Assembly (NCBI RefSeq): GCF_963677575.1
Contig: NZ_OY782038.1
Span: 3,041,501 to 3,105,500, forward strand
Reading direction: 5' to 3'
Origin: an uncultured Draconibacterium sp.
Lineage (GTDB): Bacteria > Bacteroidota > Bacteroidia > Bacteroidales > Prolixibacteraceae
DNA length: 64,000 nt
Shown here: in pieces, positions 27,613 to 36,233 of the stretch
Layout of the letters: the number at the start of each line of letters is the position of its first letter
Position numbering within the stretch: the stretch's first letter is position 1
Position numbers and translations under genes: made by a program
Notes under the pieces: generated by a model
What the model was told of the DNA's origin: nothing
The model's input: the letters and a program-made list of their open reading frames with translations, nothing else
Databases searched by the model: none

Positions 27613-29616
27613 TTATTTGTCGATATATACAGAGCCAGCTATTGGTTGCTCTCCATTTCCTAAATCCAGCACATAAAAGTATGTTCCGCTTGGCAGCTCA
27701 CGGTCTATACCTCCCTGGTTCGATTTTCCATCCCAAAACAGAGGAGTGGTTGATATGCCATAGCCACGGGCTTTATATACTGTTTTTCCCCAGCGGTTTA
27801 TTATTGTTATCGAATTTTGCTCAAACAGCTCAATTCCTTTAATTTCAAAAAAGTCGTTTACGTTATCGCCATTGGGTGTAAATGCTTCCGGAATAAAGAA
27901 ATCGGCAGCCGTTACATACACAAAAACATTGGCGTTATCGCATTTTTCGTGGTAGTTACATATACGGTACTGAAATATATCGCCACCCAAAAAGCCATCA
28001 TTTGGCGTATAAGTTACTGTACCGTCTCCATTAATATCAACAAAACCATTCACTGGGTTTTGCATAATTTGCAACGACAACGGATCTAAGCCCTGCCGCT
28101 GATCTTCATCATTAGCAATAAGATCTATCGTTACTGATGTTTGGTATTCGGTGGTGTCATAGTCATCGTGGGCAATTGGAGCCGATATAAAGCGGCTAAC
28201 TACCACTGAGTCTAACGCAGTGCAACCAAACATATCGGTTACCTGTAAATAATAAGTTCCTACAGAACCAATTTCAGGAGTAGCAGTATTCTGTCCACCT
28301 ATAAAGGTTCCGTTTTCTGTTGTCCAGTAAAATTCAATTTGTTCACCAATACTTCCCTGTCCGTTTAACCGGGCCGAAGTTTCCTGTTCAAGCATAATAT
28401 CTTCGCCGGCATTGGCAACCAGGTTCGATACATTTATTGTAACCGTATCAGAATAAGAAGAATCAAGAGAACTTGTAATTGTTAAAATGTAGGTTGTAGT
28501 TTCACCTGGAGTAAACACTGGATTTGCAATTGTAGCATCGTTCAACCCCGTAGTTGGTTCCCACTGGTAAGTATAAGAATTTTCATTAGGATATACCGAG
28601 TTAAACAAGTAGGACTGGCAGTTTCCAATTAAAGTATCGGGACCAGCATAAACAGTTAATGGTTGCGGATTTGCATTTTCAATTTTAACTATTTTACTAA
28701 TCGTGTCAGCCAAACATCCATTTCCATCAGTAACTGTTGCGTAAAGTGTATAGCTTCCTTCAGATCCGTCCCATAAAATATTCGCTGTTGATCCGGTAAT
28801 TGCCTGCATGTTGGTACTTGTTCCGCTTGCCGATTCAACCCACCAGTTATATGCTGCGTCTTTTGATTCACCATGGAGCATTTCTAATTTGTAAAAACCA
28901 TTGACTAACCGGCTAACCGCATCCTCTGAGTAAGCAAATTCAATAGTAGGTTTTGCATGAATTATTATCTGATGCACATTGTTTCCGGTAAGTGGTTCTA
29001 AGCTTTGTCCGTTTGCATCAATAGCTTCCAGAAGTGTTAACTCAACCTGCATATCCTTTTCAGGTGCTGCCAATATAAAACTGTCGGGAACAGTAATTCC
29101 CCAGTCGTCGCTATTTATCTCAAAGCTGAATTCCGAACCATTAATATCCACTTTTACCTCTACCGGAAATTTTGATGGATCAAGTTCTGCGCCCTCATTG
29201 TCAAGCAATAGCACTCGTCGGGATTCATCAGGGTAAGGATTAAAACATATTGCGCTCGAACCGTTTGCAAAAGCAATACTTCGCGTGTTAGGCAAAACAG
29301 TTACCACCATTGCTTTTCGGTTGGTACAACCAGTATTATCAGTTTCAATTACATCAAGATAATACAATCCGGCGCTTTTCCAGCGGACACTAATTTCATT
29401 TGAATTCGTTCGTGAAATAAAAGTATAGTTATTGGACTCGGCTTCAATGTTGGGGTTAAAATTTGTCAAAACTTTCCAAGAATAATCGCTTCCTGAATGA
29501 TCCTCGACAAAATAATTTTGTTCGGCACCTTCAAAAACAACATAGTCCTCCTGGGCTGCCCCGTAAAGGGCAGCCAGAAGGGTTGTTATCATTATGAAAA
29601 ATACCTTAGTTTTCAA
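27613..29616 (-). CDS. T9SS type B sorting-domain (CHU_C) surface protein
   Basis: 667 residues. A signal peptide is followed by Ig/PKD-like beta domains (YNWWVESASGTSTN…, YQWEPTTGLNDATIANPVFTPGETTTY…) and a cadherin-like or Big_9-type segment (IAHDDYDTTEYQTSVTIDLIANDED…). The last ~90 residues (FFIPEAFTPNGDNVNDFFEI … INRWGKTVY … SGTYFYVLDL … VYIDK) are the gliding-motility-associated type B C-terminal domain. Proteins of this class are exported by the type IX system and form surface adhesins or filaments. The PorP/SprF gene follows with no gap. The N-terminus shares a Y-x-W-K/T pattern with the two upstream genes. Confidence 0.92.
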   Translation of the reverse strand: MKTKVFFIMITTLLAALYGAAQEDYVVFEGAEQNYFVEDHSGSDYSWKVLTNFNPNIEAESNNYTFISRTNSNEISVRWKSAGLYYLDVIETDNTGCTNRKAMVVTVLPNTRSIAFANGSSAICFNPYPDESRRVLLLDNEGAELDPSKFPVEVKVDINGSEFSFEINSDDWGITVPDSFILAAPEKDMQVELTLLEAIDANGQSLEPLTGNNVHQIIIHAKPTIEFAYSEDAVSRLVNGFYKLEMLHGESKDAAYNWWVESASGTSTNMQAITGSTANILWDGSEGSYTLYATVTDGNGCLADTISKIVKIENANPQPLTVYAGPDTLIGNCQSYLFNSVYPNENSYTYQWEPTTGLNDATIANPVFTPGETTTYILTITSSLDSSYSDTVTINVSNLVANAGEDIMLEQETSARLNGQGSIGEQIEFYWTTENGTFIGGQNTATPEIGSVGTYYLQVTDMFGCTALDSVVVSRFISAPIAHDDYDTTEYQTSVTIDLIANDEDQRQGLDPLSLQIMQNPVNGFVDINGDGTVTYTPNDGFLGGDIFQYRICNYHEKCDNANVFVYVTAADFFIPEAFTPNGDNVNDFFEIKGIELFEQNSITIINRWGKTVYKARGYGISTTPLFWDGKSNQGGIDRELPSGTYFYVLDLGNGEQPIAGSVYIDK

Positions 29617-29762
29617 TCTATTGCTTTAGAATCTTAGATATTAAGTAATTATTTATCCTGCATATAGTTAATGATCTCCGATTTATTAACACGGAAACTA
29701 TCAATAAATGCAATGCCTCGCGGGAATAATCCCAGAGTAAATTACTTTAAGTCAACAGACTT

Positions 29763-30656
29763 CTAGTTGGTCTGAATTCCCGAGGTAGCAGGACGAGCCT
29801 TAACGGTTTGCGTTTGCTCTACAGTACCACCAGAGAATAAAGTACTTCCGTCACTCATAAATATATTAGCTGGAGAAGTAGTTCCGCCAACAAGAATATT
29901 TGATAATTCAAGAGCCATGCTTTGTCCTGAAGTGCCTTCCGTTGTAGCACCATTGGTAACCGTAACTTTTAAATATACAGTCGTTGAACCTGAAACAGTT
30001 TTTGATCCGCTTGTAGATTCTCCTGTCGAGTATGTTGAACCATCTATACTGTAACCGATATCGGAACTTGCGCCATCTAACGAGTTTGTAAAATCGAAAT
30101 TAAATGCCCACTCAGAGCTTATCCCAACTGCTGTAATTTTATAGATATACTCCCCGATACCATAGTCATACGAAATGGTCGTTCCACTTGCAGTTAATGC
30201 AATATCCGGAGCACAACGTTCTGGATTGTCAGTGTCACCTGATGTACCAACAGCTGCAAATGTCACATCAAACGAATTAACCGGTTGGATGGCAACAGCT
30301 TTAATATTTGTACAGGTACCATCATTTTCTTCAACAACGAGGTAATAAGTATTACCGGCAGCAGACGGTAACCAAGTAAACTCAATACCATTTACTTCAC
30401 CAGCAGTATTGTATGCAGCCCCAGTACCAGTTACTGTTACGAAACCTGAAGGATCAGCAATTGCAGTTTTTAAATCAGCGGGAGTAGTACTAATCCACCA
30501 TTTATATGTACTTCCGTTGTCATCGCCAAAAGCTCCATTCACCCAATATTGGTGAGTAGCATCAATGTAAGGTAATGTCCCTGTACTTTGTGCAAAAACA
30601 TTTGTACTAATTGCGGTAAAAACAACCGCAACAATTAATAAGACTAATTTTTTCAT
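29763..30656 (-). CDS. secreted beta-rich protein of the sprB/sprF-like locus
   Basis: 297 residues with a signal peptide (NVFAQ). After it comes an N-terminal module (THQYWVNGAFGDDNGSTYKWWIS) that resembles the start of the neighbouring 270-residue and 667-residue proteins. The body is rich in Ser, Thr and Gly and looks like Ig/PKD-type beta sandwich. There is no type A or B sorting domain; the protein stops with VKARPATSGIQTN. Two neighbouring proteins end in a similar P-x-T-x-x-I motif. It may be a structural partner of the type B CTD protein, or may be secreted in another way. Exact function not recognised. Confidence 0.75.
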   Translation of the reverse strand: MKKLVLLIVAVVFTAISTNVFAQSTGTLPYIDATHQYWVNGAFGDDNGSTYKWWISTTPADLKTAIADPSGFVTVTGTGAAYNTAGEVNGIEFTWLPSAAGNTYYLVVEENDGTCTNIKAVAIQPVNSFDVTFAAVGTSGDTDNPERCAPDIALTASGTTISYDYGIGEYIYKITAVGISSEWAFNFDFTNSLDGASSDIGYSIDGSTYSTGESTSGSKTVSGSTTVYLKVTVTNGATTEGTSGQSMALELSNILVGGTTSPANIFMSDGSTLFSGGTVEQTQTVKARPATSGIQTN

Positions 30657-30689
30657 AATAATAAACAGTTATTGTGTGATTTATAATTC

Positions 30690-31502
30690 TTAATCTGTTG
30701 TAATATCTGATGTATCAGGAATTTTGTATATCGTATTGGTAACCGGCGACCAGCTTCCTGTACTTGCTGCAGGAGTATTGTATAATAATTCCCGGGCCGA
30801 AGTAATTTCGGCATTAACAGTTACATCTGTAAAAGAGTAACCTTTTACCTCAACTTCAATACTTGTTGTACCTGTTCCGTCTACAGCCGAACCTGTTATT
30901 CCTGTTATTGAATAATTTCCACCTGACAAATCATTTAGGGTACCTGAAGCACCTGAAGCCAAGGCTACTGAAAGAATTCTTGCATTACTGCTGGTTACGG
31001 CTAAGTTGAATGCTACTTCCCAATTTGGTCCCCAGGTTGTACCGGTTTCCATGTCGAATGGTATTGTGATAATAGAAGTAGCACTGTCTGCTGGGCTTAC
31101 ACTACCAGAATTATTATTACACGCATCTGTAAGTGATCCAATGTTTACATCGAAATTGTTTGTACTTACAGTAACATCAATATCCTTCACAGTGGAACAG
31201 CTTTCAGTCGTTGTTTCTGTAAATGAAATGGTATAATCTGTTGCACTTGCGGTATTCCAGGTAACACTTAAAGTAATTTCACCTGTTCCTGTAGTTCCCG
31301 ATACAGCAGAGTTTATTGTGTAACCCGAAGATCCAGTTCCACCTGATATCGTCCATGTATAAATATTTCCATTAGCTCCCGGCGTAACTTTATATTCGTG
31401 TGTTGATCCGACAAAAGGGGATGAACCACCTTGTGCCATTGCAGCTGCACTAATTATTATTAATGCAGCTGTTGCGAGTAAATAAGTAAAACTTTCTTTC
31501 AT
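30690..31502 (-). CDS. secreted beta-rich protein of the sprB/sprF-like locus
   Basis: 270 residues with a signal peptide (AAAMAQGG). The N-terminal motif GSTHEYKVTPGANGNIYTWTI matches the pattern in the next two genes. The rest is Ser/Thr/Gly-rich beta sequence with few charged residues. It ends in IYKIPDTSDITTD and has no recognisable T9SS sorting domain. Gaps of 32-33 bp on both sides place it in the same operon as the 1,248-residue protein and the 297-residue protein. Function is not recognised; a surface-structure subunit is the natural guess. Confidence 0.75.
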   Translation of the reverse strand: MKESFTYLLATAALIIISAAAMAQGGSSPFVGSTHEYKVTPGANGNIYTWTISGGTGSSGYTINSAVSGTTGTGEITLSVTWNTASATDYTISFTETTTESCSTVKDIDVTVSTNNFDVNIGSLTDACNNNSGSVSPADSATSIITIPFDMETGTTWGPNWEVAFNLAVTSSNARILSVALASGASGTLNDLSGGNYSITGITGSAVDGTGTTSIEVEVKGYSFTDVTVNAEITSARELLYNTPAASTGSWSPVTNTIYKIPDTSDITTD

Positions 31503-31534
31503 TGTCTTTTGGTTTTCTATTGTTTTTCTATCTT

Positions 31535-34500
31535 TTAATCTGGTATTATTTCGCCGGTAGCCGGAACAGCATAAACTGTTACAGCATCCGAATTATTGAT
31601 TGTTCCTGTTTCTGAAAGGCCACAATTGTCTTTCACATTATTTAAAGTGAGTGTATAAGTTTTATCCAAAACACTATTATTTACTGTGTATGAAATGGTT
31701 ATATCACCCGAAGCACTCACTCTTGTTGCCGAGGCTACATCGGTTGTTCCATCGTTGATGGTATAGCCATAAGTCCAGTCAGAAGTACCGGCCAGTAAAT
31801 TTACTGTCCAGGTTACAGTTGTTGTTCCTGTTTGCCCGCTCTGGCAAAAATTAGCTAAATCCTGGACTTCAATATCTATTTCAGTATCTGCTACCCCGCT
31901 AACTTTTACATCGCAATTTGTTGTGTTTCCATTGCCATCATCAGCAGTAATGGTAACATGATGGATAGTTCCTGCACCCGAAGGCAAAACTGTTCCTGCT
32001 ACCGGAGACTGCGACAATATTGGTGTTCCGCAATTATCTCTCTCGTCATTCATTCCTGAGAGTAGATCAGGAATAGTAATCTGGCATGAGGCATCAAAAA
32101 CAACTGTTGTTGCAGTAGGACAGGTAAAATCCGGATCAGTTACATCATCAATAATTACGTTTTGTGTTTGAGAGGATGTATTGCCATTGCCATCCTCATA
32201 CGTCCAGGTTACCGTGGTTGTACCCTGAGAGGTAATAGGTAATACCGTAGATGTTGTACCGGTTACTTCGCCCAAACAGTTATCGGTTGCCGTGGGAGCC
32301 GTTAGAGTTGTTACCTCACACTCGGCTGTTATATCTGGCAATTCTATTTGGTCGGGAATAGGAGCAAGAACATCGTTAACAGAAACCAGAGTTTGGCAAG
32401 TGCTTGTGTTACCGGCATTATCAATAACAGTTAATGTTACCAACTGCTCTTCAGACGACGTCAATTCAATATTTGTATTACTAAACTGAGAATATGACTG
32501 GGTTTGAAATCCCAACAATAAGCTCAAACTGGTAGTAACATCCTCAACACTAATATCAGAAGAGTAGGTTCCTGACAGGCCAAATATTGAACTACTCGCA
32601 GAACCAGACATACCACTTAAATCAGCCGAATGATTCTGACTATTATTTAGATAAAAGTGCAACTGTTTTGTATAAAAGTTAATAACCGGAGTTCCGGCTA
32701 CCTCAATATTATAATCGAAAGTAAAATATGCATTATAAGAGGTACTATATTGCTGTGAGAGGTTAAGCTTTATATTTGTAAAGGTTACCGTTACGGTAGT
32801 ACCTCCATCATCAGATTGGGCACTTACTTTATAAATACCAGTAGAATTCTCCGAACTACCCGAACAGCTAAGTTTTTCGGGACTAACCCACATAGTATCA
32901 ATTCCACAATTATCAGTACTTCCGTTATCAATCATTGCGGGAGTAATAACTGCTTCGCCATTAGCATCAACATTAACAGAAAGACTTGAAACGCAACTGG
33001 CAACAGGAGGTTCTGTATCACCCACAATAACGGTTACTGCCGTTGTTGCTATAGAAGTACAGAAAACAGCTCCGAGTGTGGCAACAGTTTTTCTTCGGTA
33101 TTGTGTTGTTGCCGTTAATGCTCCCGGAGAATAAACGCTACTTGTAGCTCCGCTAATTGTATTCCACGTAGAACCGTCGGTTGAACTTTCCCACTGATAA
33201 GTAAGGGATCCAAAACCGGTACCATCGGTTAATGAGGTAATTGTTTCCGGGGTACTTCCGCTGCAAACTTCCTGATTAGCAGTAATTTCTCCGACTGTTG
33301 GCGTGGCAAGTGTGGCAACAGTAAAATATTTATTTCCTGTAATAGCGAGATCATTTACAGTAAGTGTGGAAGAATTGACCGTCCCTTCCACAAACCGCCG
33401 GTTGACAGAGAATGAGGCATCATCGGCAATTAAAACGCCAATTTTGCAATACGATCCGAAAGACGTTCCGGTTAAATTAAACTGAAAACTTTCTGTTGGC
33501 AGCATATTAGTTGTTTGTGCATACCATTTTCTTGCAATCGTATTAATTCCTGTACTTAACGTTGAAACCGTAGATGTTGAACCACTATTATGCCCGGTAA
33601 TAAAAAACTGCTTATCGCTTAATGCTGTTCCGGTTTGCGCATTTGTTGGCGCAACAAAAGAACTTCCACTTTGAATGGTAAGAATATCTGTTCCCGGGTT
33701 TTCGCTTTTTGATGAAAGCTGGTTTAATCCATAATTATCATCGCGCCCAATTCCGTGAATATCATTTTGAAATCCGGGAGTAGTTGACCAGGTAGTTACT
33801 CCGTTGGAAGCATAATAATTTCCGGGTAATGAAATTCCGTATTTAACGGCCATGTAAGATTCTACCTGGTTTTGATTTACTACAGCTCCAGAGAATGCCA
33901 TAACTTCTGCGATCTCTCCGGTGTAAGAACGTCCCGAATAATATCCGCCAATATAATAATCTCCCGTTAATGCCTGGTAACGGGAAAGGTTAGCAATGTG
34001 CCATTCTGAAGAATGGAGCATATTGGCATCAACGACACCATTAATACGCCCTGTTCCTCCATTAGTTGTATTTACCCAATCATCGGTATTATTATCTCCT
34101 CTCCATGATTGAAAAGGAGTGATATCGGGACCTAATGCATTAACCGAGTTACTAAGCCTGATCCCCTTATCGCCATCGGCGCCGGAAAGGCCCGATAAAT
34201 CGTTTCCGGTTGCTGGTGTTTTATTTACAACGATAAAACTTTGAACTGTTAAAGTATTTGAAACAGGAAACTGCCGATCGACATCTGAAAAAGACAACGA
34301 AGGGTTAAAGTTAATGGAATTAGTAACGAGAGATACATCTCCTGAATTTGTTGCATTGTTATTGTTTCCGGCCTGGTCTGCCCAGTTAGTAACCGAAGAT
34401 GTTCCGCTTACCCCGGCATCGGCTTTGTACCAAAAACTTTCGGGTAACGACGAGGTAAATGTTATTTTTACCTGTCCATCGGCTCCGTTGCCGCCACCAC

Positions 34501-35281
34501 CACCAGAATCTCCGGCAGCACCACCGCCACCACCGTAATTTAAACCATTTCCACCAGAACCTCTGTTGCCACCAGAACCTCCCTTGCCACCGAAATCGTT
34601 TCCACCACTCCCGCCATTGTGAGATAAATCGAAACCATTATCTCCATTGCCACCATCTTGAATATTACCGGCGCCACCACCACCGGCACCACCTTCTTTA
34701 TTGTCACCGGCACCACCATTTCCGCCATTGTGTAATATTTGACTCGCTATTGCCCCTGAGAATGAACCTGAACCTCCAGTTCCTCCAGATCCGCCAGCAC
34801 TATTTCCAACAATACCAGCACCGCCACCTTGTGCAGTAATAGTGCCAGATGAATGAACGACTATAGTATTTCCTCCTGAACTTCCATCAGCTCCATAACT
34901 ATTAATAGCCCCTGCACCACCAACACCAATTGTTATTGTTAAATTATCTCCTGGGTTAACATTAATAATACCACCAGCAAAACCGCCTCCACCGCCTCCA
35001 TTTCCACCATCTTTCCCATCATCACTCTCATTACTACCTCCACCGCCGGCGCCCCATACTTCCACTGTTATTTGAGTAACGTCGGCTGGAACCTGCCATG
35101 TACCTGAGCTTGCAAACGTTACCGTTCGTGTAGTTTGTCCAAAAGAAACTTGTTGATAAAATAAGAATAGCAAAAGGAAACCTACAAACAAAGTAACTGC
35201 CTTTGCATTTTGCAAAATACAATTCCCGATATTGCAGAAAAGGGGTAATACGCATATGGGTTTCCCTGTTACTGTACGCAC
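31535..35281 (-). CDS. large glycine-rich, lectin-like and HYR/Ig-domain secreted protein
   Basis: 1,248 residues from a GTG at 35281; an in-frame TAG lies 18 bases upstream and a TTG at 35215 is an alternative. A hydrophobic signal (about 25-48, ending FGQ) is followed by a glycine-rich domain (about 50-275, dense GGxGG runs). Next come a LamG/DUF8202-like segment beginning FWYKADAGVSGTSSVTNWAD, an Ig-like segment (YQWESSTDGSTWNTISGATS), and HYR-like modules (DNCGIDTM…, TATDNCLGEVTGT…, DERDNCGTPIL…). It ends at VYAVPATGEIIPD with no sorting domain. Probably a surface adhesin or scaffold and the first gene of the five-gene T9SS-linked operon. Confidence 0.85.
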   Translation of the reverse strand: MRTVTGKPICVLPLFCNIGNCILQNAKAVTLFVGFLLLFLFYQQVSFGQTTRTVTFASSGTWQVPADVTQITVEVWGAGGGGSNESDDGKDGGNGGGGGGFAGGIINVNPGDNLTITIGVGGAGAINSYGADGSSGGNTIVVHSSGTITAQGGGAGIVGNSAGGSGGTGGSGSFSGAIASQILHNGGNGGAGDNKEGGAGGGGAGNIQDGGNGDNGFDLSHNGGSGGNDFGGKGGSGGNRGSGGNGLNYGGGGGAAGDSGGGGGNGADGQVKITFTSSLPESFWYKADAGVSGTSSVTNWADQAGNNNNATNSGDVSLVTNSINFNPSLSFSDVDRQFPVSNTLTVQSFIVVNKTPATGNDLSGLSGADGDKGIRLSNSVNALGPDITPFQSWRGDNNTDDWVNTTNGGTGRINGVVDANMLHSSEWHIANLSRYQALTGDYYIGGYYSGRSYTGEIAEVMAFSGAVVNQNQVESYMAVKYGISLPGNYYASNGVTTWSTTPGFQNDIHGIGRDDNYGLNQLSSKSENPGTDILTIQSGSSFVAPTNAQTGTALSDKQFFITGHNSGSTSTVSTLSTGINTIARKWYAQTTNMLPTESFQFNLTGTSFGSYCKIGVLIADDASFSVNRRFVEGTVNSSTLTVNDLAITGNKYFTVATLATPTVGEITANQEVCSGSTPETITSLTDGTGFGSLTYQWESSTDGSTWNTISGATSSVYSPGALTATTQYRRKTVATLGAVFCTSIATTAVTVIVGDTEPPVASCVSSLSVNVDANGEAVITPAMIDNGSTDNCGIDTMWVSPEKLSCSGSSENSTGIYKVSAQSDDGGTTVTVTFTNIKLNLSQQYSTSYNAYFTFDYNIEVAGTPVINFYTKQLHFYLNNSQNHSADLSGMSGSASSSIFGLSGTYSSDISVEDVTTSLSLLLGFQTQSYSQFSNTNIELTSSEEQLVTLTVIDNAGNTSTCQTLVSVNDVLAPIPDQIELPDITAECEVTTLTAPTATDNCLGEVTGTTSTVLPITSQGTTTVTWTYEDGNGNTSSQTQNVIIDDVTDPDFTCPTATTVVFDASCQITIPDLLSGMNDERDNCGTPILSQSPVAGTVLPSGAGTIHHVTITADDGNGNTTNCDVKVSGVADTEIDIEVQDLANFCQSGQTGTTTVTWTVNLLAGTSDWTYGYTINDGTTDVASATRVSASGDITISYTVNNSVLDKTYTLTLNNVKDNCGLSETGTINNSDAVTVYAVPATGEIIPD

Positions 35282-35437
35282 AATTCTTTTACTTCTCTAA
35301 CTTTTACTCATAATTACTATTCCCTGCACATGAGAATAACAATTATGTTGCTATTCGGGTAAAACATTACACCTTACCCAAAACTCCTTGTTTGCATGTT
35401 TTTTAAACAACAAAAACCAACTTACAAGCACTTGCTA

Positions 35438-35445
35438 CAAATATA
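35438..35445 (-). promoter_or_regulatory. candidate -7 box of the surface-protein operon
   Basis: The minus strand reads TATATTTG, a perfect TAnnTTTG, 157 bp before the GTG start. No clear -33 TTTG was seen. The rest of the 35282-35594 gap is AT-rich leader and upstream sequence without other visible structure. Confidence 0.4.
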
Positions 35446-35594
35446 GCAATTACAACTTGTTAGACTTTAGCCGCCTAAAATAAAGAATTAACATAAACGT
35501 GTGAATTTGGAAACCTTAATTGACGAAGTTTGTTTCATTTTGGGACAACGGATAACATTAAAACACGTTAAACAAACACAATATAACACAAAAC

Positions 35595-35632
35595 AAAGGT
35601 AGGTATAAGCCCATGTGCTTATACCTACCTTT
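35595..35632 (-). terminator. terminator of the PspC-DUF4252 operon
   Basis: AAAGGTAGGTATAAGC and GCTTATACCTACCTTT are perfect 16-bp arms with a six-base loop. On the minus strand the stem is followed by a T-rich tract (TTTGTTTTG). It sits 22 bp after the DUF4252 stop codon. Confidence 0.85.
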
Positions 35633-35654
35633 CAAGAAACAGTATTTCTATTAG

Positions 35655-36152
35655 TTATTCCGACATATCTCGTCCCTGCGACTTCAGTTTATCGATATCG
35701 TTTACATTAAAATCGCCAAAGAACGACACGACAAAACTGTTGCCCTCAGGATTTTCACTGGTTATAAAAACATGGCACTCAGAGTATTTTTTCTTTCCTC
35801 CCAGTAAATAGATTTCTGCATCCGAATCATCGTCTTCATCTTCGAATTTTTTGTATTTAGCGGAAAGAAGCGCAATTGCTTTTTTGGTAAACTCGCTGTT
35901 TTTCAAACTTCCTTTTTCAGGATTGTACGACATAAACCGAATTCTATTCAAATCGCCGGTTACATTCTTTTCATCATCATCGCCTAAATCCATATCAATG
36001 GCATCGATCATATCTTTTGAGAACGAAAAGCTGGTAATGCCATCTTTATTGGCAAAGACATCATACATTTTATCCGACTTGCTTTGACCTGATGCCAGCA
36101 ACCCCGCCAACAAAAGACCAAGCGCAAAAAGTAATGTTGTAATTGTTTTCAT
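35655..36152 (-). CDS. DUF4252 domain protein
   Basis: 165 residues from the ATG at 36152; an upstream start at 36170 would add six residues. A signal peptide ends at LASGQ. The mature part (FSFSKDMIDAIDMDL … IRFMSYNP … YSECHVFITSENPEGNSFVVSFFGDF) matches the DUF4252 pattern of Bacteroidota, a small envelope protein of unknown function. The acidic stretch DEDDDSDAE is conspicuous. It is the last gene of the PadR/PspC operon, 81 bp after PspC. A dispersed inverted repeat fills that gap. There is no lipobox cysteine. Confidence 0.85.
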   Translation of the reverse strand: MKTITTLLFALGLLLAGLLASGQSKSDKMYDVFANKDGITSFSFSKDMIDAIDMDLGDDDEKNVTGDLNRIRFMSYNPEKGSLKNSEFTKKAIALLSAKYKKFEDEDDDSDAEIYLLGGKKKYSECHVFITSENPEGNSFVVSFFGDFNVNDIDKLKSQGRDMSE

Positions 36153-36165
36153 AGCTACTTTTTTA

Positions 36166-36232
36166 AACACGAAGACACTAAGTCACAAAGTTATCTTACG
36201 CTTTTATCTTTGTGTCTCCGTGACTTTGTGTT
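36166..36232. repeat. imperfect inverted repeat, CACGAAG/CACAAAG family
   Basis: AACACGAAGACACTAAG… (36166-36190) pairs with …CGTGACTTTGTGTT (36208-36232) at 20 of 25 positions. The same word set (CACGAAG, CACAAAG) forms the inverted repeat at 48115-48190, so this appears to be a dispersed intergenic repeat rather than part of the operon's regulation. Confidence 0.65.
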
Positions 36233-36233
36233 T

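Noticed and set aside
34314..34839. Plus-strand frames rich in His and Pro opposite the glycine-rich domain
   Set aside because: They are antisense readings of GGxGG codons in the 1,248-residue protein; no start context or family match.
34459..35060. GC-richer glycine-rich segment as a horizontally acquired insert
   Set aside because: The composition follows from glycine codons; flanking domains continue in frame and no element ends are visible.
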